Below, piece after piece: positions 44,383 to 54,838 of a stretch of DNA of 64,000 nucleotides. The stretch is taken from the NCBI RefSeq assembly GCF_001180265.1, contig NZ_CVSW01000063.1, forward strand, positions 1 through 64,000, read 5' to 3'. The stretch's first letter is position 1; each line of letters begins with the position of its first letter. Under the pieces are notes generated by a model. The model worked only from the letters and a program-made list of their open reading frames with translations. It ran no database searches and was not told the origin of the DNA. The position numbers were made by a program, and so were the translations under genes. Source of the DNA: Prochlorococcus marinus. Its GTDB lineage: Bacteria > Cyanobacteriota > Cyanobacteriia > PCC-6307 > Cyanobiaceae.

Positions 44383-44769
44383 ATGGCCTTACCCAAACAC
44401 ATGCGTCTAAAGGGACATAGGACTTTTAATTACATCCACAAAAATTCCAGAAAGTACTATGGAGAATTAATGACATTTAAAGTGGTAAGGTCAAATCCAA
44501 AAATACTCTTATCCCATAAAATCATAAGTACATCTAACAAATTTAGGTTTGCAATTGCCATTAGCAAAAAAATTTCAAAAAAAGCTGTTGAAAGAAATAA
44601 AATAAGAAGAATTTTTCAAGAATGGATACTAACGAACATTAAAAAAATTAATAACCACAAACCTTATTGGTTACTTGTTAACCTTAAATGTGAAGATTTC
44701 TGCAATGATAAAAATAGACTTTTGGAGGAATTTCAAAGCTTAATGTTCAAATCCCGTCTAATCAAATGA
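44383..44769 (+). CDS. rnpA: Ribonuclease P protein component
   Basis: A 128-residue RNase P protein (C5) that helps the RNA subunit bind pre-tRNA. The RNR motif is present as ISKKISKKAVERNKIRRIFQ, preceded by the RFAIAISKKI strand. The gene starts 10 bp after rpmH and overlaps the next gene as ATGA. Basic composition and length are normal for the family. Confidence 0.95.
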   Translation: MALPKHMRLKGHRTFNYIHKNSRKYYGELMTFKVVRSNPKILLSHKIISTSNKFRFAIAISKKISKKAVERNKIRRIFQEWILTNIKKINNHKPYWLLVNLKCEDFCNDKNRLLEEFQSLMFKSRLIK

Positions 44770-45179
44770 TTAACATGAATGAAGAAACCTTTTACGAAGG
44801 TGGTCCTGCAAAAAGTGATTTAATAATAAATCTTATTGCAGGTATCACTATCCTTGGTTTACCATTTACCTTTGCCGCAATAGTTAGAGCATTGTGGTTG
44901 AGATATAAGATCACAAATAAAAGAATTACAATAGATGGTGGATGGTTTGGTAAAAACAAAACACAAGTTTCTTTAAGTAATATTGATGAAATCAGATCTA
45001 TCCCAAGGGGATTCGGATCATATGGAGATATGGTTCTTATTCTTAATGATGGATCGAAAGTTGAGATGAAATCATTACCACTATTTAGAGAAAAGCAAAA
45101 ATTCATTGAAGAAAATATAAGTAAAAGATCACAAATCCCAAATCTCAGCCAGGTAGAAGGATTTGCTACTAAATCCTAA
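44766..45179 (+). CDS. PH-domain (bPH) membrane protein
   Basis: A 137-residue protein with one N-terminal hydrophobic segment (about 20-45, DLIINLIAGITILGLPFTF) and a bacterial pleckstrin-like domain: RYKITNKRITIDGGWFGKNK, TQVSLSNIDEIRSIPRG and GDMVLILNDGSKVEMKSLP are typical bPH strands. Cyanobacteria carry such a gene between rnpA and yidC. It overlaps the rnpA stop by 4 bp (start ATG 44766; a second ATG at 44775 is also possible). Function uncertain; a role with the insertase is inference from position. Confidence 0.85.
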   Translation: MINMNEETFYEGGPAKSDLIINLIAGITILGLPFTFAAIVRALWLRYKITNKRITIDGGWFGKNKTQVSLSNIDEIRSIPRGFGSYGDMVLILNDGSKVEMKSLPLFREKQKFIEENISKRSQIPNLSQVEGFATKS

Positions 45180-45251
45180 ATAAATTAATTACAAAAACCT
45201 TTTTTTCCTGTAAAATAAGATGTCTATTAAAATTTCACTCTTTTTAATATC

Positions 45252-46394
45252 GTGATAGGGTTCATTTCTGAAAAACTACTTATCCCGATTCTAGATTTTT
45301 TCTATGGTTTAGTACCTAGTTATGGTTTAGCAATTGTTGCATTAACAGTCGTAATTAGAATTGCACTTTTCCCTTTAAGCGCTGGTTCCATTAGAAGTGC
45401 AAGAAGGATGAAAATTGCCCAACCAGTAATGCAAAAAAGGCAAGCAGAAATAAAATCTAAGTTTTCTGGCGATCCAAAGAAACAGCAAGAAGAATTAGGA
45501 AAACTTATGAATGAATTTGGAAGTCCTCTTGCAGGATGCCTTCCGTTGATTGTACAAATGCCCGTGCTATTTGCATTGTTTGCAACCCTAAGGGGATCTC
45601 CTTTTGCTGATGTCCCATACAACATAAACCTTAAGGTAGTTCCACAGGACCAAATTGCAGCTATTGACCCAAAACCTTATAAATCCCCCAGACACTCTAT
45701 TTTCATTACAGAAAAATCACATTTTCCTGTAATTGCTACTATCCCTAACGGAACGAAATTAGGAACAGAAGAATCAATAAAAATAAATTTACAAACCACA
45801 AACGGCACTAGCTATTCAGAAGTTTTATCTAAATTCGATAATGGATCAAAATTCCTTCCTACCTGGAAGATTTCAAAAGGGTCCGAAAACCTAAAAATTT
45901 CACAAGACGGTACAGTAACTGCTATTAAACCGGGAGATGCGACTATTGAAGCTAAAATCCCTGGTCTAGCTGCAAAAAGCGGTTTTCTTTTTATTAAAGC
46001 TCTAGGTCAGGTAGGTTTTTATGTTGATGGCTCAATCAATTGGGATATTGCTGCACTTGTTGGTGCTTTTGGATTAACTTTACTACTCTCTCAAGTTTTA
46101 TCTAGTCAGGGCATGCCTGCAAATCCACAGCAATCAACAGCCAATAAGATTACACCAGTAATGATTACTGGTATGTTTCTTTTTTTCCCCCTTCCAGCAG
46201 GAGTTTTACTTTACATGGTTGTTGCCAATATATTCCAAGCATTCCAGACTTTTCTTCTTAATAAAGAAGCTTTACCAGAGAATCTACAGAAAATTTTAGA
46301 TCAACAATTATTGTCAAAAAATGAAGTAATAACTACCTCTGCCACAAATATTTCAGATAAAAGATTACCTTTCGAACCCAACAGTAAAAAATAG
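45252..46394 (+). CDS. yidC: Membrane protein insertase YidC/Oxa1 with Ig-like insertion
   Basis: A 380-residue insertase that inserts and folds membrane proteins, in cyanobacteria including thylakoid photosystem subunits. GTG start at 45252. Helices at about 18-45, 92-113, 262-282 and 300-340 form the YidC core; the conserved Arg in [13 protein letters not shown] and the cytoplasmic hairpin (50-88) are present. Between the second and third helices is a 140-residue extracytoplasmic insert (about 120-260) whose second half ([20 protein letters not shown]) matches Big_2 Ig-like domains. Most YidC proteins have only a short loop there. Confidence 0.93.
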   Translation: MIGFISEKLLIPILDFFYGLVPSYGLAIVALTVVIRIALFPLSAGSIRSARRMKIAQPVMQKRQAEIKSKFSGDPKKQQEELGKLMNEFGSPLAGCLPLIVQMPVLFALFATLRGSPFADVPYNINLKVVPQDQIAAIDPKPYKSPRHSIFITEKSHFPVIATIPNGTKLGTEESIKINLQTTNGTSYSEVLSKFDNGSKFLPTWKISKGSENLKISQDGTVTAIKPGDATIEAKIPGLAAKSGFLFIKALGQVGFYVDGSINWDIAALVGAFGLTLLLSQVLSSQGMPANPQQSTANKITPVMITGMFLFFPLPAGVLLYMVVANIFQAFQTFLLNKEALPENLQKILDQQLLSKNEVITTSATNISDKRLPFEPNSKK

Positions 46395-46406
46395 TCTTGA
46401 TCTTAA

Positions 46407-47876
46407 ATGATGGATTCATGGTGTAGAAATTTTGAATTACTTATAAAATCAAGAACCTCTTTAATTTGGATCAGGACCAAAGAAGAGGAAAGATTAGAAA
46501 AATTAATTAATTATTCTTGTGAAAGAATAAATATAAAAAGATTCATTAGCTGGGATTGTGTTAGCGGTATAAAAGGATTAATAAATGAAGAAGGTAAATT
46601 TTCTAACAATCCTTTAGGAATTCTTAATTGGCTTAAAGAACAAAACTCTGAAATTCCAACGGTTTTGTTAGTAAAAGATTTTCATAAATTTTATGATGAT
46701 CCATCTATCAATAGAACTATTAAAGAACTATTTTCAAACCTTAAGAAAACTAGTCACAATTTAATTATTAGTTCACATTTATTTCCATCATCTGAAGATC
46801 TCGATGAATTAATGGCAATTGTAAATTTACCTTTACCTGATCAAAAAGAATTGAAAAATCTAATAAAAAAAATTGCTATTAATACCAATTCCAATCTTGA
46901 GGAACAAGACTTAAACGAACTTTCTATAGCTTCAAGTGGACTTACCGAAATAAAAGTAAAGCAAGTCACGGCAAAGGCCCTTGCTCAAAGAGGGAAAATA
47001 AGTAAAGAAGATATTAAAGATATTCTTGATGAAAAAAAACAAGTGATCGCCAGAAGTGAAATTTTAGAATTTTTCGAAGCTAAATCAAGTCAAGAAGATA
47101 TTGGTGGTTTAAATGTTTTAAAAGTTTGGCTTAATCAGAGATACAGAGCCTTTTCTAAAGAAGCTAGAGACTATGGACTACCAATTCCAAAAGGCGTATT
47201 ACTAGTAGGGGCGCAAGGTACCGGAAAATCACTTACTGCCAAATCAATTTCCAATAGTTGGTCAATGCCACTTCTTAGGTTAGATGTTGGAAGACTATTC
47301 TCTAGCCTTGTTGGTTCGAGCGAGGCAAGAACAAGAGAAACAATATTAAGAGCTGAGGCTATGTCACCTTGTATCCTTTGGATTGATGAAATTGATAAGG
47401 GCTTTGGCGGCGATGCTAGAAGTGACGGAGGCACTAGTCAAAGGGTTTTGGCAAGTTTATTAACTTGGATGGCTGAAAAAGAATCCGCTGTATTTGTAAT
47501 TGCCACTGCGAATGCTATAGATAAGCTTCCTGCTGAATTATTGAGGAAAGGTAGATTCGATGAAATATTTTTTCTTGATTTGCCAAATTCCGAAGAAAGA
47601 TTAAGTATTCTGGATTTGCACTTAAAAAAAAGAAGACCAAGTTATAGTTTTCCTCTTTCTACTATTATCGATAGAACAGATGGATTCTCAGGGGCAGAAC
47701 TTGAACAAGCAGTAATAGAGGGGATGCATATTTCATTCTCTGAAAATAGAGAGCTTATGGAGAAAGATTTAATAAAGGCAGTTTCTGAATTAGTGCCTTT
47801 ATCAAGAACCGCTAAAGAGCAAATTGATTTCCTAAAAGAATGGTCATCCACAGGACGAGCCCGATCTGCATCGTGA
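46407..47876 (+). CDS. ycf46: AAA+ ATPase, Ycf46 family
   Basis: A 489-residue Ycf46-type AAA+ protein. An N-terminal domain (about 1-225) with FELLIKSRTSLIWIRTKEEE precedes the AAA core: Walker A GAQGTGKSLTAK, Walker B ILWIDEIDKGF, sensor 1 FVIATANAIDKLP and arginine-finger/box VII LRKGRFDEIFFLDLP. All ATPase residues are intact. Work in Synechocystis links Ycf46 to photosynthesis regulation, notably CO2 use. It begins 12 bp after yidC, so it may be transcribed with it. Confidence 0.92.
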   Translation: MMDSWCRNFELLIKSRTSLIWIRTKEEERLEKLINYSCERINIKRFISWDCVSGIKGLINEEGKFSNNPLGILNWLKEQNSEIPTVLLVKDFHKFYDDPSINRTIKELFSNLKKTSHNLIISSHLFPSSEDLDELMAIVNLPLPDQKELKNLIKKIAINTNSNLEEQDLNELSIASSGLTEIKVKQVTAKALAQRGKISKEDIKDILDEKKQVIARSEILEFFEAKSSQEDIGGLNVLKVWLNQRYRAFSKEARDYGLPIPKGVLLVGAQGTGKSLTAKSISNSWSMPLLRLDVGRLFSSLVGSSEARTRETILRAEAMSPCILWIDEIDKGFGGDARSDGGTSQRVLASLLTWMAEKESAVFVIATANAIDKLPAELLRKGRFDEIFFLDLPNSEERLSILDLHLKKRRPSYSFPLSTIIDRTDGFSGAELEQAVIEGMHISFSENRELMEKDLIKAVSELVPLSRTAKEQIDFLKEWSSTGRARSAS

Positions 47877-47997
47877 GTAAAATTTAATTTTTAAATATTT
47901 CATAAGTCAGGAATCATTAATTTAGTTAATTTTTAATCAAAAAACCCTAATAATTCATTGAGATTAACTATCTTAATTAATGTATAAAAAAAAAAGA

Positions 47998-49275
47998 GTG
48001 TTAGATCAAAAATTAATAAGAGAAAATCCAACATCTGTTGAAGAGAATTTATCCTTGAGAGGAAAAATTTATAATGTATCCCACATACACGAATTAACTG
48101 TTAAGAAAAAAGATATTGATATAGAAATATCCAGTCTTCAATCTGAGAGCAAAAAGTTAAGCAAATTAATTGGTCAAGAAATCAGCAAATCTAAAAATAA
48201 TGATTCTCCTGAACTAATCTCTTTAAAAAAGAAGGGAAATGAATACAGAGTTAAAATTTCTGAACTCGAAGAGAAACAAAGAATATTAGATAAAGAAGTA
48301 GATAATGAGATTTATAATTTGCCAAATTTTCCTAGCAAAGAAGCGCCTATTGGAAAAGATGAAAGTGATAATTTACAAATAAAAACTTGGGGGGATCCTC
48401 TAATAAAAGAGAATATAAAATCACACTGGGAAATAGGAGAAAGTCTTAATATTTTCGACTCTGTAAAATCAACAAAAATATCAAAAAGTCGTTTTATCAC
48501 TCTCATAGGCAATGGTGCCAGATTAGAGAGGGCATTAATTAATTTTATGCTCGATATGCATACTAAAAATGGTTACTTGGAATTAATGCCGCCAGCTTTA
48601 GTAAATTCAGAAAGTCTTACCGGATCTGGTCAATTACCTAAATTTTCAAATGAAAGTTTTAAGTGTTCTAATGACGATTTATGGCTTTCTCCAACAGCTG
48701 AAGTTCCACTAACTGCTTTTCATAGAAACGAGCTTATTGATCCCAAGCAGTTACCTATTAAGTATGTTGCATATAGTCCATGTTTTCGGCGAGAAGCTGG
48801 AAGTTATGGAAGGGATACTAAAGGTTTAATAAGACTTCATCAATTTAATAAAGTTGAACTCTATTGGTTTTGTGATCCAAGTAAATCTTTAGAAGCTCAT
48901 AAAAAGATTACTTCTGATGCAGAAAGCATTTTAAAAAAGCTCAACTTACCCTACAGATTAGTGGATATTTGTACCGGAGACTTAGGCTTTTCTTCTAGTA
49001 GAACTTTTGATCTTGAAGTTTGGCTTCCCAGTAGTAAATGTTATAGAGAAATTTCAAGTTGCAGTAATTGCCTAGACTTTCAAGCACGTAGATCATCAAT
49101 AAGATCAAAAATTGATAAAAAAAATACATACATACATACCTTAAATGGCAGTGGACTCGCTATTGGAAGAACTATGGCTGCAATTCTCGAGAATGGCCAA
49201 CAAGCAGATGGTAGCGTTAAGATTCCAGATGCTCTGGTTCCATATTTTGGATCAAATTTTTTAAAAACTGCTTAA
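47998..49275 (+). CDS. serS: Seryl-tRNA synthetase
   Basis: A 425-residue class II synthetase. The frame is open to ATG 47980, but GTG 47998 gives [20 protein letters not shown], the homologous start. The N-terminal coiled-coil arm (about 30-100) contacts the tRNA variable arm; motif 2 is [20 protein letters not shown] and motif 3 [31 protein letters not shown] is the serine-binding motif region. Complete and of normal length. rseP follows after 9 bp. Confidence 0.96.
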   Translation: MLDQKLIRENPTSVEENLSLRGKIYNVSHIHELTVKKKDIDIEISSLQSESKKLSKLIGQEISKSKNNDSPELISLKKKGNEYRVKISELEEKQRILDKEVDNEIYNLPNFPSKEAPIGKDESDNLQIKTWGDPLIKENIKSHWEIGESLNIFDSVKSTKISKSRFITLIGNGARLERALINFMLDMHTKNGYLELMPPALVNSESLTGSGQLPKFSNESFKCSNDDLWLSPTAEVPLTAFHRNELIDPKQLPIKYVAYSPCFRREAGSYGRDTKGLIRLHQFNKVELYWFCDPSKSLEAHKKITSDAESILKKLNLPYRLVDICTGDLGFSSSRTFDLEVWLPSSKCYREISSCSNCLDFQARRSSIRSKIDKKNTYIHTLNGSGLAIGRTMAAILENGQQADGSVKIPDALVPYFGSNFLKTA

Positions 49276-49284
49276 TATAAAAAA

Positions 49285-50364
49285 ATGAATGTTTTAACCT
49301 CAATAACAGTACTTGGATTTCTAATTTTTTTTCATGAGATGGGACATTTTCTTGCAGCAATTTTGCAAGGTATCTATGTTGATGGATTTTCCATTGGTTT
49401 TGGACCATCAATAATTCAGAAAAGATATAAAAATATAACCTATTCACTTAGAGCCTTTCCTTTAGGGGGGTTTGTTTCTTTTCCTGATGAAGAAATAAAT
49501 AATATTGATCCTAAAGATCCAAATCTTTTAAAAAATAGGCCAGTTATACAAAGAGTAATTGTTATATCCGCTGGGGTATTTGCTAACTTAATTCTTGCCT
49601 ATACCATCTTAATTGTAAATGTAACAACTATTGGAATTCCGTTTGATCCCGAGCCAGGTATTTTAGTTTTGGCTACTCAGCCGGACAAAGCTGCTTCGAT
49701 TGCTGGATTACAAGCAGGGGATAAAATCTTAAAAATTGAAGGCAATACTTTAGGAGCTGGCGATCAAGCAGTTTCTGCTTTAGTAAAAGAGATTCAAAAT
49801 TCATCAGAGAACCCAATTTTGATAACAATTAATCGAGATGGAGTACAAAAAGATTTAACTTTGGTACCAAAAAAAATAGATGGGAAGGGTACGATAGGAG
49901 CTCAATTACAACCTAATATAAAAAAAGAAACTAAAAAGACAAAAAACATATTTGAACTTTTTAAATACACCAATAATGAGTTTTTATCACTTTTGGTAAA
50001 AACAATACAAGGTTATAAAGGATTAATTACAAATTTCTCCTCAACTGCTCAACAATTAAGTGGACCGGTAAAAATCGTTGAAATCGGTGCACAATTATCT
50101 CAACAAGGTGGTACAGGTATATTATTATTTGCGGCTTTAATTTCTATTAATTTAGCAGTACTTAATTCATTACCTTTACCATTGTTAGATGGAGGACAAC
50201 TTGTTTTCACTTTAATTGAAGGTTTTAGAGGAAAGCCCGTACCAGTCAAGGTACAAATGGTTGTTACTCAATCCAGTTTTTTTCTTTTAGTTGGACTAAG
50301 CGTTCTGCTTATTATTAGAGATACTAGTCAACTATTAATAGTACAAAGATTATTAAACCAATAA
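49285..50364 (+). CDS. rseP: Site-2 protease, RseP/M50 family
   Basis: A 359-residue intramembrane zinc metalloprotease. The zinc motif HEMGH is in the first helix (FLIFFHEMGHFLAAILQG), the second zinc-ligand motif is LPLPLLDGGQL near residue 295, and one PDZ domain lies between them (about 120-205, GLQAGDKILKIEGNTLGAGD). Members cleave membrane-anchored anti-sigma factors or clear signal peptides. It starts 9 bp after serS. Topology and length are typical of cyanobacterial S2P. Confidence 0.94.
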   Translation: MNVLTSITVLGFLIFFHEMGHFLAAILQGIYVDGFSIGFGPSIIQKRYKNITYSLRAFPLGGFVSFPDEEINNIDPKDPNLLKNRPVIQRVIVISAGVFANLILAYTILIVNVTTIGIPFDPEPGILVLATQPDKAASIAGLQAGDKILKIEGNTLGAGDQAVSALVKEIQNSSENPILITINRDGVQKDLTLVPKKIDGKGTIGAQLQPNIKKETKKTKNIFELFKYTNNEFLSLLVKTIQGYKGLITNFSSTAQQLSGPVKIVEIGAQLSQQGGTGILLFAALISINLAVLNSLPLPLLDGGQLVFTLIEGFRGKPVPVKVQMVVTQSSFFLLVGLSVLLIIRDTSQLLIVQRLLNQ

Positions 50365-50428
50365 AAAAATTTTTAAAACTGTTCTTCAAGCTGTTAATAT
50401 AGTGGATAGTTTTAAATATTCTAACTAA

Positions 50429-50731
50429 ATGGCGAAAAAGTCCATGATTGCGAGAGAAGTTAAACGCAAAAAACTTGTGAATAAATATGCTGCAAAAAGG
50501 AAAGCATTATTAGATGAATTTAATGCCGCAAAAGACCCAATGGCAAGATTAGAAATTCATAGAAAGATTCAAGGCCTGCCAAGGAACTCTGCACCAAATA
50601 GAGTAAGAAATAGGTGTTGGGCAACTGGTAAACCGAGAGGAGTATATAGAGATTTTGGTCTTTGCAGAAATCAGTTAAGACAAAGAGCACACAATGGTGA
50701 ACTTCCCGGTGTAGTTAAATCAAGTTGGTAA
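50429..50731 (+). CDS. rpsN: 30S ribosomal protein S14
   Basis: A 100-residue uS14 of the zinc-free (C-minus) type: [20 protein letters not shown] at the start and [41 protein letters not shown] at the end. The C-x2-C pairs of the zinc form are absent. It is outside the main ribosomal protein cluster, as in other cyanobacteria, 64 bp after rseP. Confidence 0.97.
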   Translation: MAKKSMIAREVKRKKLVNKYAAKRKALLDEFNAAKDPMARLEIHRKIQGLPRNSAPNRVRNRCWATGKPRGVYRDFGLCRNQLRQRAHNGELPGVVKSSW

Positions 50732-50842
50732 AGTAAGCTTCTAATTATATTTTTTTTCTGCAGAAATTAAAATTAATAACCATTTAAAGACATTTTTAAA
50801 AAATTTTATAGCTTATTTAAATATTTACTCAATATGTCCCTA

Positions 50843-50848
50843 TATAAT
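50843..50848 (+). promoter_or_regulatory. Candidate -10 element for pnp
   Basis: TATAAT in CTATATAATG lies 38 bp upstream of the pnp GTG. No -35 element at the usual spacing is recognisable, which is normal for Prochlorococcus promoters. AT-rich context makes a chance match possible. Confidence 0.35.
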
Positions 50849-50885
50849 GTAAGAATGAATTATGTATAGATTTATAATTTAAAAA

Positions 50886-53051
50886 GTGGAAGGACAAAAT
50901 AAGTCGATCACGTTTGACGGACGAGAGATACGACTAACTACAGGACTATATGCTCCTCAAGCAAGCGGATCAGTAATGATTGAGTGTGGAGACACCTCTT
51001 TATTAGTTACAGCAACAAAAACTGCAAAAAAAGAAGTTTCTGACTTTCTACCTCTAATTTGTGATTACGAGGAAAAACTATATGCTGCAGGAAGAATTCC
51101 CGGCGGTTTCATGAGAAGAGAAGGTCGTCCTCCGGAAAGAGCGACCTTGATTTCAAGATTGATTGATAGACCAATGAGACCTCTTTTCCCTGTCTGGATG
51201 AGAGATGAAATACAAATTGTTGCATCATGCCTTTCTCTTGACGAAAGAGTTCCAGCTGACGTTTTAGCTGTAACTGGAGCATCTATTGCAACATTATTGG
51301 GAGAGATACCTTTTTATGGACCCATGGCAGCGGTTCGCGTAGGTTTAATAGGTGATGATTTTATTCTCAATCCTAGTTATAGAGAAATTGAAAAAGGGGA
51401 TTTAGATATTGTTGTAGCTGGATCTCCAGATGGAATTGTAATGATTGAAGCTGGTGCCAATCAGCTTTCTGAACAAGATACTGTAGAAGCAATCGATTTT
51501 GGATATGAAGCAGTAACTGAACTAATCAAATCTCAAGAAGACCTTCTTAAAGATCTAGGTATAAAACAAAATAAGCCCTCGGATCCTAAAGAAGATACAA
51601 CCTTACCAGAATATTTAGAGAAAAACTGTACAAAGTCTATTGATTTGATTTTGAAAAAGTTTGATCAAACAAAAGAAGAAAGAGATGATGAACTTGAAAA
51701 AATTAAACTAGGAATACAAGAAAAAATTGAAGGTTTGAAAGATGATAACCAATTAAAAGTTTTAACTTCAGAAAATGATAAATTAATACATTCTGACTTT
51801 AAGAAACTAACCAAAAAATTAATGAGAGCCCAGATTATTAAAGAGGGGAAAAGAGTTGATGGGAGAGACCTCGACGAGGTCAGAAAAATATCAGCTAACG
51901 CAGGAATTTTACCAAAAAGAGTTCACGGCTCTGCACTATTCCAAAGAGGCCTAACACAAGTGTTATCTACAACAACCTTAGGTACCCCTAGTGATGCTCA
52001 AGAGATGGATGATCTAAATCCTAGTACTGAAAAGACTTATCTTCATCATTACAATTTCCCTCCTTATTCAGTCGGAGAAACTAGACCAATGAGAACTCCT
52101 GGAAGGAGAGAAATTGGTCATGGAGCTCTTGCAGAAAGAGCAATTATACCTGTCCTTCCAGGTAAAGAAACATTTCCTTATGTTCTAAGAGTCGTTAGTG
52201 AAGTATTAAGTTCAAATGGCTCTACCTCAATGGGTTCTGTTTGTGGTAGTACCCTCTCATTATTAGATGCAGGAGTGCCTCTAAAAGCTCCAGTTAGCGG
52301 AACTGCTATGGGTTTAATTAAAGAAGGTAATGAGATAAGAATTCTTACAGATATCCAGGGGATTGAGGATTTCCTCGGAGATATGGATTTCAAAGTTGCG
52401 GGGACTGAAAAAGGCATTACAGCATTACAAATGGATATGAAAATAACTGGATTACCAGTATCAGTTATTTCAGATGCTATTAAAAAAGCAAGACCAGCAA
52501 GGATTCATATATTAGAGAAAATGCAAGAGGCGATTGATAAGCCCCAAGAAGCTTTATCTCCTCATGCTCCAAGACTTTTAAGTTTTAGAATTGATCCTGA
52601 ACTAATTGGAACAGTGATTGGCCCTGGAGGAAGAACTATTAAAGGTATTACAGAAAGAACTAATACAAAAATAGATATAGAGGATGGAGGCATAGTAACA
52701 ATAGCCTCCCATGATGGTGCTGCAGCTGAAGAAGCACAAAAGATAATAGAAGGATTAACAAGAAAAGTTCATGAAGGTGAAATTTTCTCTGGTGTCGTTA
52801 CAAGAATTATTCCAATTGGAGCTTTCGTAGAAATTCTGCCTGGTAAGGAAGGGATGGTTCATATTTCTCAACTATCTGAAGCGAGAGTTGAAAGGGTTGA
52901 GGATGTTGTAAGGCAGGGTGATGAAGTAACAGTGAGGGTTAGAGAAATAGATAGTAGAGGAAGAATAAACCTTACCCTAAGAGGAGTTTCACAAAATAAC
53001 GGAATGAATTATCCAGAGCCTACCCCAACGCCCGTAGCACCTCTAAATTAG
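50886..53051 (+). CDS. pnp: Polynucleotide phosphorylase
   Basis: A 721-residue 3'-5' exoribonuclease/polymerase. Two RNase PH domains (about 10-230 and 310-540; [20 protein letters not shown] and [20 protein letters not shown] carry the RNA/phosphate sites), a helical linker and the C-terminal KH ([19 protein letters not shown]) and S1 ([20 protein letters not shown]) RNA-binding domains. GTG start at 50886 is preceded by no strong Shine-Dalgarno. In cyanobacteria PNPase both degrades and tails RNA. The stop overlaps the convergent cysQ by 4 bp, with a strong hairpin just after. Confidence 0.97.
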   Translation: MEGQNKSITFDGREIRLTTGLYAPQASGSVMIECGDTSLLVTATKTAKKEVSDFLPLICDYEEKLYAAGRIPGGFMRREGRPPERATLISRLIDRPMRPLFPVWMRDEIQIVASCLSLDERVPADVLAVTGASIATLLGEIPFYGPMAAVRVGLIGDDFILNPSYREIEKGDLDIVVAGSPDGIVMIEAGANQLSEQDTVEAIDFGYEAVTELIKSQEDLLKDLGIKQNKPSDPKEDTTLPEYLEKNCTKSIDLILKKFDQTKEERDDELEKIKLGIQEKIEGLKDDNQLKVLTSENDKLIHSDFKKLTKKLMRAQIIKEGKRVDGRDLDEVRKISANAGILPKRVHGSALFQRGLTQVLSTTTLGTPSDAQEMDDLNPSTEKTYLHHYNFPPYSVGETRPMRTPGRREIGHGALAERAIIPVLPGKETFPYVLRVVSEVLSSNGSTSMGSVCGSTLSLLDAGVPLKAPVSGTAMGLIKEGNEIRILTDIQGIEDFLGDMDFKVAGTEKGITALQMDMKITGLPVSVISDAIKKARPARIHILEKMQEAIDKPQEALSPHAPRLLSFRIDPELIGTVIGPGGRTIKGITERTNTKIDIEDGGIVTIASHDGAAAEEAQKIIEGLTRKVHEGEIFSGVVTRIIPIGAFVEILPGKEGMVHISQLSEARVERVEDVVRQGDEVTVRVREIDSRGRINLTLRGVSQNNGMNYPEPTPTPVAPLN

Positions 53052-53953
53052 TTTAAATCAAACAAATCATTTTCTTTTATGATTTGTTTGATTTGAATAC
53101 AGATATCTTTATGAGTAGATTTATTATTAGTAGCAACAATAATACCACTTTGATTAAAGTTAATTTTGTTGTATTCTAATTCCTCGTTTTCAAGATTTGT
53201 TATTCTACCTCCAGCAGCTTTTAGGATAGCTTCTGGCGCTGCAAAATCCCAATCTTTGGGAAAGCTTTCCCCACCAAGGCATACAGAAATATATATATCA
53301 CTTTCGCCTCTTATAATTGAAGCGATTTTACATCCAATGCTACCCATTACAATTTTTTTCTTAAATTGAATTTTATCTATGAGTATATTTAATAATTGAT
53401 TACGGTGATTTTTACTGGTAACCAAAGTCATTTCATTTAAACTTTTTTTTTCTATTAGTGTTTTTTCTTCTTTAAATCCATTTCTTTTCTCACACCAAAC
53501 CTTTTCTCCATCGGAAAACCATAATTCGTTTTTATAAGGTATTAAAACCACTCCTAAGAAAGGTCTATTTCTATAGTTCAAAGCTAGGTGCATAGCATAA
53601 TTCCCAGTCCCTTGAATAAAATCCTTTGTTCCATCAAGAGGATCTAAAACCCAAAGCCAGTCTGAATACTTATTGAAGTGATTAGAATCTAAATTCAAAT
53701 TTTCTTCACTCAAAATTTCCCAACCAAAACGGGAATAATTCTGATTAATTCGTTGTATTATTTTTTCATTAACTCTTAAATCTGCCAAAGTGACGGGATT
53801 ATTTTTATCCTTATATTGAATAATATTTTCTTGATTTTTGTTTGTTTTTATTAAATTTGAATAATGAATCAAAATATCTGAGGCTTCCCAGCTGAAACTC
53901 CTCAAATCATCGATAATATTATTAATATCTGCCCCAATTGGTAATTGAATCAC
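53048..53953 (-). CDS. cysQ: 3'(2'),5'-bisphosphate nucleotidase (inositol monophosphatase family)
   Basis: A 301-residue CysQ-like phosphatase that removes PAP formed in sulfate assimilation. The Li+-sensitive family motif is [18 protein letters not shown], with the metal-binding Glu in LSEENL upstream and [17 protein letters not shown] as the second signature. Starts with GTG 53953, 3 bp from the divergent rsmI ATG. The 3' end (codons for [11 protein letters not shown]) contains one arm of a perfect 16-bp hairpin shared with pnp termination. Confidence 0.9.
   Translation of the reverse strand: MIQLPIGADINNIIDDLRSFSWEASDILIHYSNLIKTNKNQENIIQYKDKNNPVTLADLRVNEKIIQRINQNYSRFGWEILSEENLNLDSNHFNKYSDWLWVLDPLDGTKDFIQGTGNYAMHLALNYRNRPFLGVVLIPYKNELWFSDGEKVWCEKRNGFKEEKTLIEKKSLNEMTLVTSKNHRNQLLNILIDKIQFKKKIVMGSIGCKIASIIRGESDIYISVCLGGESFPKDWDFAAPEAILKAAGGRITNLENEELEYNKINFNQSGIIVATNNKSTHKDICIQIKQIIKENDLFDLN
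53055..53094. terminator. Perfect 16-bp hairpin behind pnp, inside the cysQ coding end
   Basis: AAATCAAACAAATCAT (53055-53070) and ATGATTTGTTTGATTT (53079-53094) are exact reverse complements with an 8-base TTTCTTTT loop. It begins 4 bases after the pnp stop and lies in the last cysQ codons. There is no T tract after it on the plus strand, so it may act as an mRNA 3' stabiliser rather than a classic terminator. Confidence 0.7.
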
Positions 53954-53956
53954 AAC

Positions 53957-54838
53957 ATGAATAATAATTCTTCATTATCTCATAGAGGGCAAGAACCAGA
54001 AAAAGGTATTTTATATTTAGTCGGCACGCCGATTGGAAACTTATCTGATATTTCTTTAAGGGCATTAAATATACTTAAAAATGTTTCTTTAGTAGCATGC
54101 GAAGACACTCGACAAACGAAAAAAATAATGACCAAGTACGGAATTTCAAATACCTTAATGAGTTTCAATCAATCTAATGCGATAAAAAAAATACCTCAAG
54201 TAATAAAACTTCTAAAAGAATCAAATGCTGTCGCACTTGTCAGTGATGCCGGCATGCCATCTATTTGCGATCCTGGCGAAGAATTAGCCAGAGAGGCAAA
54301 ATTAAATGAAATAGAAATTATATGTATTCCAGGGGCGTCAGCCTTATTAACAGCTCTGGTTTCAAGTGGTTACCCATCTTCAAAATTCATCTTTGAAGGT
54401 TTTCTTCCAAAAAAAGGATTATTAAGAAAGAAATTGCTTTTAGAAATTAGTCAAAATAAAAAAACTACAATTTTTTTTGAAGCACCGCATCGTTTAAAAA
54501 AAACTTTAGATGAATTAAAAGAATTTTGCGGAGGCACAAGAGAGATTACTGTAACAAAAGAATTGACAAAAAAGTTTGAAAAACATATTGGCTCAAATAT
54601 TGATGAAGTAATAACTTATTTTGAAAAAGAAGAAGTTTTAGGAGAATTCACTATTGTTTTAAAAGGAATAAATTCCGATTCAAAAGATGAAATGAATAAG
54701 ACAATTTTGAAAGAAGAATTATATGAACTAACTAATGCAGGCCTAAGTTTATCTGCCGCATCAAAATATTTAGCCAAAAAAAATAATATCTCTAAAAGTA
54801 TCATTTATAATTTATCTAAATCCAATAAAATTATTTAA
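53957..54838 (+). CDS. rsmI: 16S rRNA (cytidine(1402)-2'-O)-methyltransferase
   Basis: A 293-residue tetrapyrrole methylase-fold enzyme that 2'-O-methylates C1402 in the decoding centre. LYLVGTPIGNLSDISLRALN and VSLVACEDTRQTKKIMTKYG are the SAM-binding blocks; VALVSDAGMPSICDPGEELA and FEGFLPKKGLLRKKLL are diagnostic of RsmI. The frame is open from TTG 53945, but ATG 53957 is the likelier start. It is 3 bp from the divergent cysQ start. The C-terminal 25 residues are a helix-turn-helix-like tail. Confidence 0.95.
   Translation: MNNNSSLSHRGQEPEKGILYLVGTPIGNLSDISLRALNILKNVSLVACEDTRQTKKIMTKYGISNTLMSFNQSNAIKKIPQVIKLLKESNAVALVSDAGMPSICDPGEELAREAKLNEIEIICIPGASALLTALVSSGYPSSKFIFEGFLPKKGLLRKKLLLEISQNKKTTIFFEAPHRLKKTLDELKEFCGGTREITVTKELTKKFEKHIGSNIDEVITYFEKEEVLGEFTIVLKGINSDSKDEMNKTILKEELYELTNAGLSLSAASKYLAKKNNISKSIIYNLSKSNKII

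Noticed and set aside
47980-47997. ATG start for serS six codons upstream
   Set aside because: GTG 47998 gives the MLDQ N-terminus shared by the family; the upstream poly-Lys codons look like leader sequence.
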